Assembly: GCA_963778075.1 (NCBI GenBank)
Contig: CAVZTJ010000003.1
Span: 310,001-374,000, forward strand
DNA: 64,000 nt
Direction of reading: 5' to 3'
Source of the DNA: JASHPR01 sp963778075
Lineage (GTDB): Bacteria; Actinomycetota; Actinomycetes; Streptosporangiales; Streptosporangiaceae
The notes beneath the pieces were generated by a model that saw only the letters and a program-made list of their open reading frames with translations, did not search any database and was not told the DNA's origin. Position numbers and translations under genes: made by a program. The stretch's first letter is position 1; each line of letters opens with the position of its first letter. Shown piece after piece: positions 33,463 through 42,180 of the stretch.

Positions 33463-35354
33463 TGACCACGGCCGAACGCCGCACGCAGCCAGGCGCTCCC
33501 GCTGGCCCGGATCTTGCCGCCGGCACCGTCGGCGCCGCTGACCCGGAGGCGCTCGACGTAGCCGCCGGCTCCGATGCGCTCGGCGTCGTGGCCGGGCCCG
33601 ATGGCGTAGCCGCCGGCTCCGATGCGCTCGGCGTCGTGGCCGGGCCCGATGGCGTAGCCGCCGGCTCCGATGCACTGGACGTCGTGGCCGGGCCCGATGG
33701 CGCACCGGGCGGCCCGACCAGGCGCCGGGCCAGCATGTTCCGGTCCAGCAGCGTCATGGCGGCCGGCACCCTGGCCTCCCGGTTCACCGGGTTCCTGCGC
33801 ACGTTCGTGCTGCTGTACGCGCTCGGCACCAAGAACCTGGGCGACGCGTACAACGTCGCTAACTCCGTGCCCAACGCGGTGTACAACCTGGCCGTCGGCG
33901 GGATCCTCACCGCGGTCGTGGTGCCGCTGCTCGTGCACGCGGCGAAACGCAACCACGACGGGGGTGAGGCCTATGACCAGCGGATGTTTACCCTGGGCGT
34001 GCTCGCGCTTGGCATCATCACCGCGATCGCGACGGCGGGCGCGGTACCCATCACCGCGGTCTACGGGCACGGCATAACGAACCCGGCCACCTATCACCTG
34101 ACCGTGATCTTCTCGTACTTCTTCCTGCCGCAGATCTTCTTCTACGGAGTCGGTTCGCTGGCCGGCGCGATCCTCAACGCCCGCGGCAGCTTCGCGGCGC
34201 CGATGTGGACGCCGATCATCAACAACATCGTCGTGATCGGTGTCGGCATCGCGTTCGTGGCCATCGCGGGCCTGAACAGCACCCCGGCGAGCTTGTCCCC
34301 ACACGAGGTGGAGCTGCTGGCCATCGGGACCACGCTCGGCCTGGCCGCGCAGACGGCCGGGCTGATCCCCTCGATGCGCGCGGTCGGGTTCCGCTGGCAT
34401 CGCAGGTTCGACTTCCGGCGCGCCGAGATCTCCGAGATCGGCCGGATGGGCGGCTGGATGCTCGGCTACGTGATCACCACTCAGATCTCGTTCATGGCCA
34501 CCACGATCGTGTCCAACAACGCGGGGGCGCGAGTCTGCGCGAGCTGCGCCGGGGCCGGCTACGCCACGTTCGCGAACGCCTGGACGATGTTCCAGCTGCC
34601 GTACGCGATCGTGGGCGTCTCGGTGATCACCGCGATGCTGCCGAGGATGAGCGCGCACGCGGCCGAGGGTTCTAACGAGCTGGTCACCAGGGACTTCTCC
34701 GCCGCGACCCGGCTGTCGTCGGCCCTTGTGGTCCCCGGAGCGCTGATCCTCGCCGTGCTCGGGCCGCCGCTGGCGCAGGTGCTGTTCGGGCACGGCAGCA
34801 CGTCGGTGGCGTCCGCCAGGTACCTGGGCGTGGTGTTTGGCGTGCTGTCTCTCGGACTCCTGCCGTACACGCTGTTCAACCTGCAGCTGCGGGTCTTCTA
34901 CGCGATGCGGGACAGCCGCACCCCCGCGGTCATCGGCGGGATCTCGATGGCCGTCCGGATCGTGTGCAGCTTCACCGCGCTGGCCATCCTGCCGCCCGGC
35001 TACGTCGTCGCCGGGGTCGCGGCCGGGTTCGGCATCTCGAACCTGGTCATGGTGGCGGGGCTGTGGCGGGCGCTCGACCGCAGGGTTGGCAGCCTGGACA
35101 ACCGCCGGATCAACCGGACCCTGCTACGGATGCACCTCGCTGCGGTTCCCGGCATGGTCTTCGCGATCCTGGTGATGGTGCTGATCGACGTCGTGGCGCG
35201 GCCCGGGATGCTGGGCGCGGTGGCCACGGTCGTCGTCGGTGGCGGCGGCGGCCTGCTGCTCTACTGGCTGGCCGGCCGGCTGCTGAAGATCGACGAACTC
35301 CGCGAGGTGACCGGCATGGCCCGCGCCCGCCTCCGCCTGCGGGCCAGCGGGTAA
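33462..35354 (+). CDS. murJ: Lipid II flippase MurJ (MviN family)
   Basis: 630 residues; ATG 33462 has GGGGGAA in front and overlaps the gatD stop. The first ~95 residues are a disordered Ala/Gly/Asp/Pro leader containing three 16-residue repeats. Then come about fourteen membrane segments with MurJ landmarks: SSSVMAAGTLASRFTGFLRT (TM1 Arg), YNVANSVPNAVYNLAVGG, FFLPQIFFYGVG and FYAMRDSRTPA. MurJ moves lipid II across the membrane for peptidoglycan assembly. Placement behind murT-gatD puts stem-peptide amidation and flipping under one promoter. Confidence 0.92.
   Translation: MTTAERRTQPGAPAGPDLAAGTVGAADPEALDVAAGSDALGVVAGPDGVAAGSDALGVVAGPDGVAAGSDALDVVAGPDGAPGGPTRRRASMFRSSSVMAAGTLASRFTGFLRTFVLLYALGTKNLGDAYNVANSVPNAVYNLAVGGILTAVVVPLLVHAAKRNHDGGEAYDQRMFTLGVLALGIITAIATAGAVPITAVYGHGITNPATYHLTVIFSYFFLPQIFFYGVGSLAGAILNARGSFAAPMWTPIINNIVVIGVGIAFVAIAGLNSTPASLSPHEVELLAIGTTLGLAAQTAGLIPSMRAVGFRWHRRFDFRRAEISEIGRMGGWMLGYVITTQISFMATTIVSNNAGARVCASCAGAGYATFANAWTMFQLPYAIVGVSVITAMLPRMSAHAAEGSNELVTRDFSAATRLSSALVVPGALILAVLGPPLAQVLFGHGSTSVASARYLGVVFGVLSLGLLPYTLFNLQLRVFYAMRDSRTPAVIGGISMAVRIVCSFTALAILPPGYVVAGVAAGFGISNLVMVAGLWRALDRRVGSLDNRRINRTLLRMHLAAVPGMVFAILVMVLIDVVARPGMLGAVATVVVGGGGGLLLYWLAGRLLKIDELREVTGMARARLRLRASG
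33558..33701. repeat. Three in-frame 48-bp repeats in the murJ leader
   Basis: Units at 33558-33605, 33606-33653 and 33654-33701 each encode VAAGSDALGVVAGPDG or a near copy (the third has DALD). Units 1 and 2 are identical at DNA level; unit 3 has three base changes. The repeats lengthen the cytoplasmic N-terminal tail of MurJ before the first membrane segment. Confidence 0.95.
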
Positions 35355-35766
35355 CTCTGCTTTCCATCACGGCCTACCGCGGCGAGATCACCGCGCCGGA
35401 GGTGCTCCAGGTGAGCCCGCGCCCGGACGGCAAGGTCGAACTGTGGCTTGCCGACGTCGGCGGCGCGGGCGGGGTTCGACTGGCCGGTTTCGCGCCTGGC
35501 ACGTTTCGCACACGAGCTGGGTGCCGGGCAGGCCCGGTGGGCTGGCCGGGTGCCGGATACCCCCTGGCTGTCCCGCCGCTGGCTGGCGCAGTATCTCGCC
35601 GCCGGGCCGAGCCGGTTCGTGCGCATCGACGCCGCCGACTGGGACCGCTCGCGACGACCTGGAGCGGGCTTCCTACGCCCGGGACACCGACGCCGTCTCG
35701 AGGCTGCAGCGCCTGACCGATCTGGTCGCGCTCATCGCCGGATGGGCTGCCTCAATTCCGAAATGA
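35355..35766 (+). pseudogene. Degraded gene of unknown family, readable in three successive frames
   Basis: Directly after murJ. Segment 1 (SITAYRGEITAPEVLQVSPR, KVELWLADVG) is in one frame, segment 2 (SRLARFAHELGAGQARW, TPWLSRRWLAQYLAAG, FVRIDAADWD) in a second and segment 3 (DDLERASYARDTDAVSRLQ, LTDLVALIAGW) in a third. Together they read like one ~135-residue protein with at least two frameshifts and no start codon. Family not recognised. Confidence 0.5.
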
Positions 35767-35820
35767 ACATCGGAATAGCCAGGGAGACGGCGGTGGCGGG
35801 GACGGCACGGATCACACGGC

Positions 35821-36339
35821 TCAGCGGATTGGCCGGCCGTTGGCCGCCAGCAGGGCATGCCAGGCGTCGCCCGATGCGGCGGCATCCGGGAATTGCTGCC
35901 CGAGTACGCGCTGGCACAGGTCCTCGGGCGGGGCGAAGGCGACGCCGAGGCCGTTGAGCGCGTCGTCGGTGTGCACCAGGAGCTCGACGCAGGCCCGGCC
36001 GACGTAGTCGGCAGCGCTCGAAGGGCCGGTGACGTGGTACGCGCGCACGCCGGGCGGCGTGACCGCGGCGACGGCCGCCAGCCCGGCCGCCACCGGAATG
36101 ATGGAGTCGATGACCTCCTCGTTGGTCGCGTCCGGCCAGCGCGTCACGGCCACGCCGATGAAATGCTCGCACCGGCTGGCCAGGTAGAGGGTGTACTTCG
36201 CCATGGCGCCGATCATGTGCGAGATCGTCTGCTCGATGTCCCACTCGAGCGGGCCGGCCCGGACCGACCAGTCCCGGCCGGCGACCGGCCGCAGCGCGGC
36301 CTCGGCCGTTGCCGCCGCGGTGACCACATCATCGGCCAT
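35821..36339 (-). CDS. Mycothiol-dependent maleylpyruvate isomerase-family (TIGR03083/DinB-like) protein
   Basis: 172 residues from ATG 36339, which has AGGAAG 5 bases upstream (a GTG at 36354 is possible). Four-helix DinB-like fold; EWDIEQTISHMIGAM and RACVELLVHTDD supply the His/Glu/His triad that binds the divalent metal in this family. Members are thiol (mycothiol)-dependent transferases or isomerases in actinobacteria. Divergent from the GNAT gene over 112 bases. Confidence 0.8.
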   Translation of the reverse strand: MADDVVTAAATAEAALRPVAGRDWSVRAGPLEWDIEQTISHMIGAMAKYTLYLASRCEHFIGVAVTRWPDATNEEVIDSIIPVAAGLAAVAAVTPPGVRAYHVTGPSSAADYVGRACVELLVHTDDALNGLGVAFAPPEDLCQRVLGQQFPDAAASGDAWHALLAANGRPIR

Positions 36340-36451
36340 CAGCGCTTCCTGCACCTGTCACGCTCCCTCTGTGTTCCGCCGGCGCCTGCCATTGTTTAGT
36401 AGCTGACAGCACTTAAGGACGGGTGCCCGACGGCGTCATATCCTGCTGGGC

Positions 36452-37009
36452 GTGCCACTGGCTTTTCCGGACCCACCCCTAGCGGCTGGCGGGATCGTCC
36501 TTCGCACCTTGGAGCCCCGCGACGTCCCCTGGATCACCGCGGCCTGCTCCGACCGCGAGCTGAGCCGGTATGTCCCGGGGATTCCCTACCCCTACGCCGA
36601 GGCGGATGCCCGCGCCTTCATCGGGCGAGCCGCGCGCGCCTGGGCCGAGGGCAGCGAGGCGACGTTCGTGATCTCCAGTGTGCCGGACGGTGCGGGCCTG
36701 GGCACGATCGGGCTGCACCTGGCCGCCGGTGATGCTGGTCTGGCCGAGGTCGGCTACTGGCTGACCCGGGAGGCTCGCGGCCGCGGCGCGGCCACGATCG
36801 CTGTTCAGCTTGTGTCCCGATGGGCCTTCGCGGCAGTGGGCATCGACCGGCTGAGCCTGCAGACCGCACCAGGGAACGTGGCCTCACAGCGCGTTGCCGA
36901 ACGAGCGGGCTTCACCCGCGAGGGCCTGCTCCGGGCCTGGCTGCCAACGCCCGACGGCCGCCGACACAGCGTGATGTTCTCGCTGCTGGCAACCGACACA
37001 ACCTCATGA
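36452..37009 (+). CDS. GNAT N-acetyltransferase (RimJ/RimL type)
   Basis: 185 residues, GTG start at 36452. LRTLEPRDVPWITAACSD is the usual RimJ/RimL start; GYWLTREARGRGAATIAVQL contains the acetyl-CoA loop RGRGAA; APGNVASQRVAERAGFTREG is the N-x-x-S-x-R-V-A-E-x-x-GF signature. Acetylates an amine on a protein N-terminus or small molecule. Substrate unknown. Confidence 0.88.
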   Translation: MPLAFPDPPLAAGGIVLRTLEPRDVPWITAACSDRELSRYVPGIPYPYAEADARAFIGRAARAWAEGSEATFVISSVPDGAGLGTIGLHLAAGDAGLAEVGYWLTREARGRGAATIAVQLVSRWAFAAVGIDRLSLQTAPGNVASQRVAERAGFTREGLLRAWLPTPDGRRHSVMFSLLATDTTS

Positions 37010-37031
37010 TCGCGAGAGCGGTACCTCCGTG

Positions 37032-37205
37032 AGGTCACCATGCCCGCGCTGGACCGGCACGGCCGCCGCCGCGCTGCTGCGCCGCTACGGCGACGTGATG
37101 ACGCGGCTGTCGCTGTACGCGCCGTACCCAATGGATCCCGAGGTCACCGCGCAGATCACTGGCGACCTGCGCGGTGACCGGGGCCTCCCGCGCCTGGGGT
37201 CCTAA
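37032..37205 (+). pseudogene. C-terminal remnant of an LLM-class (F420-type) oxidoreductase
   Basis: No start codon. The readable tail AAAALLRRYGDVMTRLSLYAPYP then MDPEVTAQITGDLR resembles the last ~45 residues of F420-dependent luciferase-like oxidoreductases (…RYGD-x-x-TR-x-S-x-Y-x-P…DPE…). The stop (37203-37205) lies within the first copy of the 27-bp repeat. Everything upstream of the tail is missing. Confidence 0.35.
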
Positions 37206-37246
37206 GACCCGATGACGCAGGGTGGGTCCTAAGACCCGATGACGCA
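37197..37246. repeat. Tandem duplication, 23-bp core with 27-bp period
   Basis: GGGTCCTAAGACCCGATGACGCA occurs at 37197-37219 and 37224-37246. Each copy contains the small hairpin GGGTC-CTAA-GACCC. On the minus strand the copy at 37224-37246 holds the last codons and the stop of the broken GH53 gene, so the duplication copied a gene end. Confidence 0.9.
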
Positions 37247-38227
37247 AGGTGTTGTATACGGGTTCGAATTGACGCAGATCTGGACGGGATCGCGGTACAT
37301 GCCGATCGACGGCAACGCTTGCCCCTGGAAGTTGAACAGGGTCTCGTTGTCGTCGGGCGTGCCAGACGGGCTGGAATCAGGTGCCCAGGAGACACCCGGG
37401 ATCTACTCCGGCTCCCAGTAGAACATGCCAGCCCCGAGCCATGCGGGACGGCAGCCAGGCCAGGGTCAGCCCAGAAGTCGGAGTAGTGGATGTCGAGGTA
37501 CAGTTTCAGGCCTGCAGCCTGGATGGTCTTGGCGAAGGCCAGGTCGCTGGCGAGGTCGTTGTAGCCAGCCGGCGGGTTCACCCACAGCCGCAGGCGGGCC
37601 CAGCCGGCGCCGTTTTGCGCCGTGATGTTCGCGGGATTGCCCGGAGCGCCGTTGTCGGTGAAGACGGCTCCGGCGGCGAGTTCCTGTGGGGTGAAGGAGA
37701 GATCTGACCCGAGCATCATCTTGGCCGCGGCCGGGTCGGGGCCGAAGAGCCGGAATTCCCCGATGCAGACCGGGGCGGAGCCACTGTCCCACACCTCGAT
37801 CTGGGCGTACCGAGCGGACATGCTCGGCAGGTGGCCTTGTGCTGAGCTGGAACCCAGGGGCACGTACATCGGGCTGCCCGGGTCCAGGGCGACGTTGCGG
37901 GCCGTCGGCAAGGTGTGCCAGTCGCCCGGCTGGGTGGCCAGCGAGATCGTGGCGTTGGCGGAGGAGCTGGCGTTGTCGAGAGTGATGGTCCACGGTCAGG
38001 GTGTCGGGCCAGGAGTCCGTGCACCACGACGTGGCGCCGTCTCCGTCGATGGCGTTGGCGGGCGGGTTGCTGGGCTGCGAGGTCGCGGCGGTCGCCTGGC
38101 CCGATAGCGCCCAGTTGACCGTCGGAACCTGGCTCGCTCCCTGTGCCCTGGCCACGGTGGCCGAGCCCACCTGCGCGGCAGACGCCTCGGCCAGGTACGC
38201 AACCTCGATGGCATCGGCGCGGCACAC
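37229..38227 (-). pseudogene. GH53 arabinogalactan endo-1,4-galactanase with F5/8-type C domain, decayed
   Basis: Readable pieces in order: a discoidin (F5/8 C) domain start (AIDGDGATSWCTDSWPDTL), a frameshift near 37,990, its remainder (ARYAQIEVWDSGSAPV), then the GH53 N-terminus (MMLGSDLSFTPQELAAGAVF, WARLRLWVNPPAGYNDLAS, LYLDIHYSDFWADPG). About 200 residues with both catalytic Glu regions are then missing, and the text resumes at MFYWEPE, an in-frame stop, and IPGVSWAPDSSPSGTPDDNE to the end (VIGS, stop 37229-37231). No signal peptide remains. It once degraded plant galactans outside the cell. Confidence 0.75.
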
Positions 38228-38265
38228 GTCAAGCCGAGCAACCCACGATTTAGGATCGCATCTCG

Positions 38266-38867
38266 ATGGCAGCTAGCACCGGGCCGTCGGAGTGTCCGGA
38301 CAGCAGCGATCAGGCCGACGGGAGCGATGCACCGCACCGGGCTGCCAGGCGCCCGACCATCGAGGACGTGGCGCGAGTAGCGGGGGTGTCCCGGAGCACT
38401 GTCTCGCGGGTCCTGAACGGCGGCCTCCACGTTCGCCCCGAGGTCATCTCCAACGTCAACAACGCGGTAGGAGTCCTCGGCTACTCGGTTAACCAGGCTG
38501 CCCGCAACCTGGCGTCCGGCCGGACCGGCTCGGTTGCCTTCGTGATCTCAGAGGAGAGCGAGCATCTCTGCTCGAGCGCCACCCGCGGCTGGACGGACTG
38601 TTCGTGGCTTCCGACCTCATGGCAGTGGACGCGATGGTGGTGCTGAAGGGGTCGGGCCGGCGCATCCCGGAGGACGTTGCGGTGGTGGGCTTCGACGACT
38701 CCACTGCCGCCGTCCGTGCCGATCCTCCGCTCACCACCGTCCGCCAGTCTTTCGAGCAGTCGGCCGCCGAATCCGTGCGCATCCTGAACGAGCTGATCGC
38801 GCGGCCGGGCTCCGGCCCCCAGCATGTCCTGATGCCGACCAAGCTCGTGCGGCGGAGTTCTGCCTGA
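38266..38867 (+). pseudogene. LacI-family regulator with internal deletion and frameshift
   Basis: The DNA-binding half is intact: RPTIEDVARVAGVSRSTVSR and VLNGGLHVRPEVISNVNNAV, hinge NQAARNLASGRTGSVAFVI. After ESEHL the text jumps, with a frame change near 38,570, to LDGLFVASDLMAVDAMVVLK and IPEDVAVVGFDDS, the C-terminal part of the sensor domain. About 150 residues of the sugar-binding core are gone. Divergent from the broken galactanase, of which it was presumably the regulator. Confidence 0.8.
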
Positions 38868-38922
38868 CGGCCAATAAGCTCCGGGGAGCCGTGCCGGCCC
38901 GGAGCGTCGCGTAACGGCCCGT

Positions 38923-41076
38923 CTACCGGATCAGCGGATCCCGGGGCAGGCCGAGGATGCGCTCGGCGATCTGATTGCGCTTGATCTCTGACGTGCCCCC
39001 GGCGATCGACATCGACCGGTTCAGCAGCACCAGCGTGCCCGCCATGCTGGCCGGGCCGTCGAGGAACGCGAGGTCGGGGCCGGCCAGCTCGGCCAGCATG
39101 GCCGCGCCCTCGTGCCCGTTCTCCGACAGCAGCAACTTGGTGATGTTGCCCTCGGGGCCGGGCCCGCCGCCGGCCACCGCGCGGTAGGCGGCGCGCAGGT
39201 TCAGCGCGGTCATGGTCTGGGTGCTGGCCAGGAACCGGCCGACCCGCCCGGCGCCGCCGGCCAGCCGCTCCGGGTGCGCGTCCAGCGGCCCGATCACCGC
39301 GTCCGGCGGCAGCGTGAACACGCTGCCGCCCCCGCCGCCGATCGACACGCTCTCGTTGCCGAGGGTGGCCCTGGCGACCGTCCAGCCGCCGTCGACCGGC
39401 CCGACCACGTCATCGTCCGGGACGAACACGTCGTCGAAGAAGACCTCGTTGAACTCCGAGCCGCCATTCGGCATCCGCAGTGGCCGGACCGTGACGCCCT
39501 TGGCGTGCATGTCGATGACCACCATCGTGATGCCGTCGTGCTTGGGCGCGTCCGGGTTCGTGCGCACGGTGGCGAAGCCGTAGCCGGCGTGCTGTGCGCC
39601 GCTGGTCCAGACCTTCTGGCCGTTGATCAGCCAGCCCCCGCCCTCCTCCCCGTCCACTCTGGTCGCCCTGGTCCTGATGCCCGCGGCGTCGGATCCGGCA
39701 CCCGGCTCGCTGAACAGCTGGCACCAGCTCACCTCCTGGTTCAGCGCGGCCGGAACCCAGCGGGCAACCTGCTCCGGCGTGCCGTACTGGATCAGGGTGA
39801 GGATCACCCAGCCGGTGATCCCGAGGGACGGGCGCTTCAGGCCGGCGGCGGCGAACTCCTGCTCGATGACCAGTTGCTCCACGGCGCCGGCGTCCCGGCC
39901 CCACGGCTTTGGCCAGTGCGGCATCAGCAGCCCGGACTCGATCAGCGCCTGCTTTCGCGCCTCGCGGCCGGCGTCGCGCAGACGCTGCACCTCCGGCCGG
40001 ATCGAGGCGCGGATCTCCTCGGCCTCGGGCGGCAGGTCGATCGCCGCGGCCCGGCTGATCCCGCTGCGGACCTGGTCGGTCACGTCGATCGCGGCGACCT
40101 CGGCGTCGACGAGAGCCTGGATGGCGGCGGCCCGCCGCAGGTAGAGGTGTGCGTCGTGTTCCCAGGTGAAGCCGATCCCGCCGTGTACCTGGATGTTGAG
40201 CTGGGCATTCGCAGCGGCGCTGGGCACCGCCAGGGTCGCGGCGATCGCCGCCGTGTAGCTGAGCTGGTCGCCGTCGGCGGCGCGGGCCGCGTCCCACACC
40301 GCGGCCGTGGCGAGCTCGGCCGCGACGAGCATGTTCGCGCAGTGGTGCTTCACCGCCTGGAACGTGGCGATCGGCCGGCCGAACTGCTCCCGGACCTTGG
40401 CGTACTCTGCCGCCTGCTCGGTGACCTCGCGGGCGACGCCGGTGGCCTCCGCGGCGAACAGCAGCCGGGACAGGTCCGCGAGCACCTTGCGGGCCCCGGG
40501 CAGCACCGTGGCCGGCGCGCCGGTGAGGGTCACCCGCGCGATCCGCCTGGCCGGGTCCAGGTTGGCCGGGACCTCCGTCTTGACCCCACCGCCCGCGGTC
40601 TCGACGACCAGCACGTCGTCGCCCTGGGCCACGAGCAGCACGTCGGCGAGGTGCCCGCTCGCCGCGGTCCCGGCGTTGCCGGTCCCGTCGGTCACGTCAC
40701 CGCGGAGCGCCACGGCCCCGATCGCCGAGCCGCTGGCCAGGCCGGGGAGAAGCCGGGCCTGCAGGTCCGGCGGGCCGGCCGCCGCAATCACCGCGCTCGC
40801 GATCACCGTCGGCACGAACGGCCCAGGGGCCACGGCGCGGCCGAACTGCTCGACGACGATCACCAGCTCGGACAGGCCGAAACCGGATCCGCCGTACTCC
40901 TCGGGCAGGTGCAGCCCGAGCCAGCCGAGCTTGCCCACCTCGCCCCAGAAGTCGGGCAGCCCGTCGGTCTTGGCCTCGAGCAGGTCCCGGGCAGCGGCGC
41001 GGGCGCCGCGCGCGGCGAGGAACTCGGAGACGGTCTGGGCCAGCGCCCTGTGGTCATCGGAGATCGCGATCGGCAT
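38923..41076 (-). CDS. Double-domain acyl-CoA dehydrogenase (FadE34-like fusion)
   Basis: 717 residues made of two acyl-CoA dehydrogenase units. Unit 1 (1-365): GLHLPEEYGGSGFGLSELVIV, VREQFGRPIATFQAVKH, VHGGIGFTWEHDAHLYLRR. Unit 2 (about 370-717): QLFSEPGAGSDAAGIRTRA, NGQKVWTSGAQHAGYG, FFDDVFVPDDDVVGPVDGGW and the ending GGTSEIKRNQIAERILGLPR. Actinobacteria use fused pairs of this size (Mycobacterium FadE34, about 711 residues) in place of heteromeric enzymes for steroid side chains. An AMP-ligase ruin and a TesB thioesterase lie just upstream, consistent with an acyl-CoA degradation locus; the steroid link is inference. Confidence 0.85.
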   Translation of the reverse strand: MPIAISDDHRALAQTVSEFLAARGARAAARDLLEAKTDGLPDFWGEVGKLGWLGLHLPEEYGGSGFGLSELVIVVEQFGRAVAPGPFVPTVIASAVIAAAGPPDLQARLLPGLASGSAIGAVALRGDVTDGTGNAGTAASGHLADVLLVAQGDDVLVVETAGGGVKTEVPANLDPARRIARVTLTGAPATVLPGARKVLADLSRLLFAAEATGVAREVTEQAAEYAKVREQFGRPIATFQAVKHHCANMLVAAELATAAVWDAARAADGDQLSYTAAIAATLAVPSAAANAQLNIQVHGGIGFTWEHDAHLYLRRAAAIQALVDAEVAAIDVTDQVRSGISRAAAIDLPPEAEEIRASIRPEVQRLRDAGREARKQALIESGLLMPHWPKPWGRDAGAVEQLVIEQEFAAAGLKRPSLGITGWVILTLIQYGTPEQVARWVPAALNQEVSWCQLFSEPGAGSDAAGIRTRATRVDGEEGGGWLINGQKVWTSGAQHAGYGFATVRTNPDAPKHDGITMVVIDMHAKGVTVRPLRMPNGGSEFNEVFFDDVFVPDDDVVGPVDGGWTVARATLGNESVSIGGGGGSVFTLPPDAVIGPLDAHPERLAGGAGRVGRFLASTQTMTALNLRAAYRAVAGGGPGPEGNITKLLLSENGHEGAAMLAELAGPDLAFLDGPASMAGTLVLLNRSMSIAGGTSEIKRNQIAERILGLPRDPLIR

Positions 41077-41085
41077 GACTAAACC

Positions 41086-41990
41086 CTACGTGCCGTCCTC
41101 CTTCCCCAGAAGATCGCGCTGGAGCAGGAATTTCTGGATCTTGCCGAGCGGGGTCCGGGGCATTGCCGCGACAAAGGCCCAGCGGGTCGGCACCTTGAAG
41201 CGGCAACGTTCTGTTCGCATAGCGCCCGAAGTTCCGCCGCACTGGCTGACATCCCCGGGGCCAGTTCCACGCACGCGGCCACCTGCTCACCGAACACCGG
41301 GTCGGCAACGCCGACCACAGCCACCGCCGCGACGGCAGGGTGAGAAGCGATGATGTTCTCGATCTCGCGGGGGTAGATGTTCTCGCCGCCGCGGATGATC
41401 AGTTCCTTGAGTCGTCCCTGGATCCTCAGGTTGCCGTCGGCGTCCATCGAGCCCAGGTCCCCGGTGTGCAGCCAGCCGTCTGCGTCGATCGCAGCCGCGG
41501 TTGCATCCGGCAGTTCGAAGTAGCCGGCCATCACCTGATACCCGCGGACAAGAACCTCCCCGATCGCCCCCAGCGGTTGCGTCTGGCCGGTGGCGGGGTT
41601 GGCCACCCGGACCTCGACCTGAGGCAGCGGGCGGCCCACTGAGCCGGTCCTGACCTGGGGCGCATCATTCGAACGGATCGCGTGCGTCAGCCCGCTGGCT
41701 TCGGTCAGGCCGTAGGCGGTGTGGAAGCGCGCGCCCAGGCTGGACTCGATGCGCCGCACGAGTTCCGGGGACACCGGCATGCCGCCCGCTGGCACGACGC
41801 GGACCGAGGACAGGTCGCGGCGGGCGAAGTCTGGATGCCGGGTCAGCAGCGTGACCATCGTGGCGGCGCCTCCGGCGATGACCGGCGCTCGGACTCGATC
41901 AGCTCCAGCATCAGCCCGGGGTCGAAGGCGCACAGGACCTGGGTGCCGAGCAGCTGGAGCGGTCCCAGGGTCATGAATCCCACGGCGAGC
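41086..41990 (-). pseudogene. AMP-dependent acyl-CoA ligase, N-terminally deleted and frameshifted
   Basis: Starts mid-protein at GPLQLLGTQVLCAFDPGLM, changes frame near 41,885, then reads ATMVTLLTRHPDFARRDL, HTAYGLTEASG (A5), DGWLHTGDLGSMDADGNLR and RLKELIIRGGENIYP (A8). A second frameshift near 41,205 leads to FKVPTRWAFVAAMPRTPLGK, with the A10 Lys. The ATP-binding A3 loop and the first ~250 residues are absent. It cannot activate substrates. Its 3' end is 9 bases from the acyl-CoA dehydrogenase start. Confidence 0.8.
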
Positions 41991-42091
41991 TGGCGAACAA
42001 ACCGCCGATAGGCCACCGACTCCCACTGCAGGTCCAGGTGGGAAATGAAGCCGGGTGTCAAAACCAGATCGACCGGCCCCGCACCCGTCAC
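41985..42091 (-). pseudogene. N-terminal scrap of an alpha/beta hydrolase fused to the ligase ruin
   Basis: MTGAGPVDLVLTPGFISHLD and WESVAYRRFVRQLA resemble the first ~35 residues of cyclase-associated alpha/beta hydrolases (V-D-L-V-x-x-P-G-x-x-S-x-L-D). The text then turns without a break into ligase sequence (VGFMTLGPLQLLG), so two unrelated genes were joined by a deletion at about 41,985. Confidence 0.5.
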
Positions 42092-42180
42092 CTGATATGC
42101 CTCGTGGGCCTCGCGCTACGCGCGTAACACACCGGCGGCCGCTCCGACATACACCAAGCGTAAGAAGGCCCGGCCGGGGC

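Noticed and set aside
33102..34793. 563-codon minus-strand frame with repeats
   Set aside because: Antisense of gatD and murJ; the repeats are those of the murJ leader.
37250..37280. GGGTTCGAATTGACG resembling a tRNA T-arm
   Set aside because: No acceptor or anticodon arm can be built around it; the bases are the C-terminal coding part of the broken GH53 gene.
39112..41082. 656-codon plus-strand frame
   Set aside because: Antisense of the fused acyl-CoA dehydrogenase; composition typical of shadows.
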